Of a stretch of DNA of 6,274 nt, positions 5,571-6,274 are shown piece after piece. This DNA comes from an uncultured Blautia sp. Lineage in GTDB: Bacteria > Bacillota > Clostridia > Lachnospirales > Lachnospiraceae. Position numbers and translations under genes: made by a program. The notes beneath the pieces were generated by a model. It was not told the DNA's origin. It worked only from the letters and a program-made list of their open reading frames with translations, and did not search any database. The DNA lies in the NCBI GenBank assembly GCA_934426285.1, contig CAKRYE010000087.1, forward strand, positions 1-6,274. The letters are read 5' to 3'. Positions within the stretch are counted from its first letter, which is position 1. Each line of letters starts with the position of its first letter.

Positions 5571-6274
5571 ATGATTACATTAAATGATTACCTGTATTCA
5601 GGAGATACGGTGTTAAAAATTTTACAGAAATATACTCGGGATTTGAGGAAAGAGGCGAAGTTCACTCATAATGAGATTGATCTGATGCATGTGAATTTCC
5701 TGATCCAGATCACAGAGCTTTTAGAGCATAATGATTTCCTTACAGCGCAATCTCAGAAAATCAGGGAATTTTATAAATATATGGCTCATGAGTATCCCTT
5801 TCTTGCATTTACATTTAAAGGAAGGATCAAGTCACTGATCCGTGCAGAGGAGAAATTTAACGGCTACATTGTGGAATATATTTACGATTATTATACAAAA
5901 CATGGAACCTACCCTCCTGTGTCGGAACTGAAAAATAGACTCAGCTGTTTTCGGGATTTTATTGCATACAGAATTGTATTGTGTATGCCCAAGTGTCATC
6001 TGAAACCAGGAGAAGATCAGGAAACGGCGTCGATCCGCTATCTTTATGAGATTGCCAATGTTCTTCCAGGGTTCCTGGAAGAGCGAGGGTTTACGGTGGA
6101 GTCTGCCTATGGAGTGAAGAAAAGTACGTCACCGCTTCTTAATGAAGATGTGAAGATGTATTACCGGGATTATATCTGTGGAAGCAGTGGGGAAGGGTAT
6201 CAGTCATTACATATCACAGTTTATGATAACAGTTCCCGTTCTTTCATGGAAGTGCAGCTGCGTACCCAGAAAAT
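5571..6274 (+). CDS. RelA/SpoT-domain (alarmone synthetase-like) protein, 3' end outside window
   Basis: The first 234 codons of a protein with a RelA/SpoT nucleotidyltransferase domain, which in known members moves pyrophosphate from ATP to GDP/GTP to make (p)ppGpp. ATG 5571 follows AGAGGA (5558-5563) by 7 nt. Residues 1-75 are probably helical and contain no HD hydrolase signature. The synthetase core begins at GRIKSLIRAEEKF (84-96), with the Arg, Lys and Lys that bind ATP. RDFIAYRI (128-135) contains the metal-binding aspartate, Asp129. Next come DYI (200-202), GYQSLH (209-214) with the guanine-stacking Tyr210, and EVQLRT (227-232) with the catalytic Glu227. The usual PKxNGY before the tyrosine reads GSSGEGY, so the family lysine is missing. 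An insert at about 140-157 lengthens the core relative to small synthetases of the RelP/RelQ type. The frame is open at the edge, so C-terminal domains are unknown. Activity is likely but not certain. Confidence 0.88.
   Translation, partial: MITLNDYLYSGDTVLKILQKYTRDLRKEAKFTHNEIDLMHVNFLIQITELLEHNDFLTAQSQKIREFYKYMAHEYPFLAFTFKGRIKSLIRAEEKFNGYIVEYIYDYYTKHGTYPPVSELKNRLSCFRDFIAYRIVLCMPKCHLKPGEDQETASIRYLYEIANVLPGFLEERGFTVESAYGVKKSTSPLLNEDVKMYYRDYICGSSGEGYQSLHITVYDNSSRSFMEVQLRTQK

Overview
The window looks like ordinary chromosomal DNA of a low-to-moderate G+C Gram-positive anaerobe. A clostridial gut bacterium of the Lachnospiraceae type (Blautia/Dorea-like) is the best guess, inferred from AT-rich spacers, strong AGGAGG-type ribosome sites, extended -10 promoters and the flavour of the proteins. 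I see no insertion sequence, phage gene, CRISPR array, tRNA or rRNA.

Layout, left to right. Bases 1-38 are probably the last codons of an upstream plus-strand gene, followed by an intrinsic terminator (48-90). A promoter flanked by a perfect 9-bp inverted repeat (157-192) precedes a membrane-anchored Cache-GGDEF diguanylate cyclase (241-1698). Two more plus-strand genes follow at short distances: an inositol-monophosphatase-family phosphatase (1780-2529) and a gamma-class carbonic-anhydrase-like hexapeptide-repeat protein (2599-3102). A bidirectional terminator (3144-3186) separates this block from two minus-strand genes. These are a MATE-family efflux pump (3193-4578), whose mRNA should begin with a 53-nt near-perfect hairpin, and upstream of it the methyltransferase MnmM/YtqB (4721-5287). 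Divergent from mnmM, and running off the right edge, is a RelA/SpoT-type alarmone synthetase-domain protein without an N-terminal HD hydrolase (5571-6274, incomplete). Its leader carries two hairpins of identical geometry.

How the genes relate. The window holds enzymes for two nucleotide second messengers, c-di-GMP (GGDEF protein) and probably (p)ppGpp (RelA/SpoT-like protein). The remaining genes are housekeeping or transport functions: phosphomonoester hydrolysis, a probable metal-dependent trimeric left-handed beta-helix enzyme, drug/cation export and tRNA wobble-uridine modification. Nothing shows that they form one pathway. The three plus-strand genes at 241-3102 could be one transcription unit, because no terminator is seen between them. 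mnmM and the MATE gene may be partly co-transcribed, but the MATE gene has a good promoter of its own.

I found no obviously new multi-gene system. The points most worth a second look are the structured or symmetric elements at three transcription starts (diguanylate cyclase, MATE pump, RelA/SpoT-like gene) and the atypical guanine-side loop of the RelA/SpoT-like protein.
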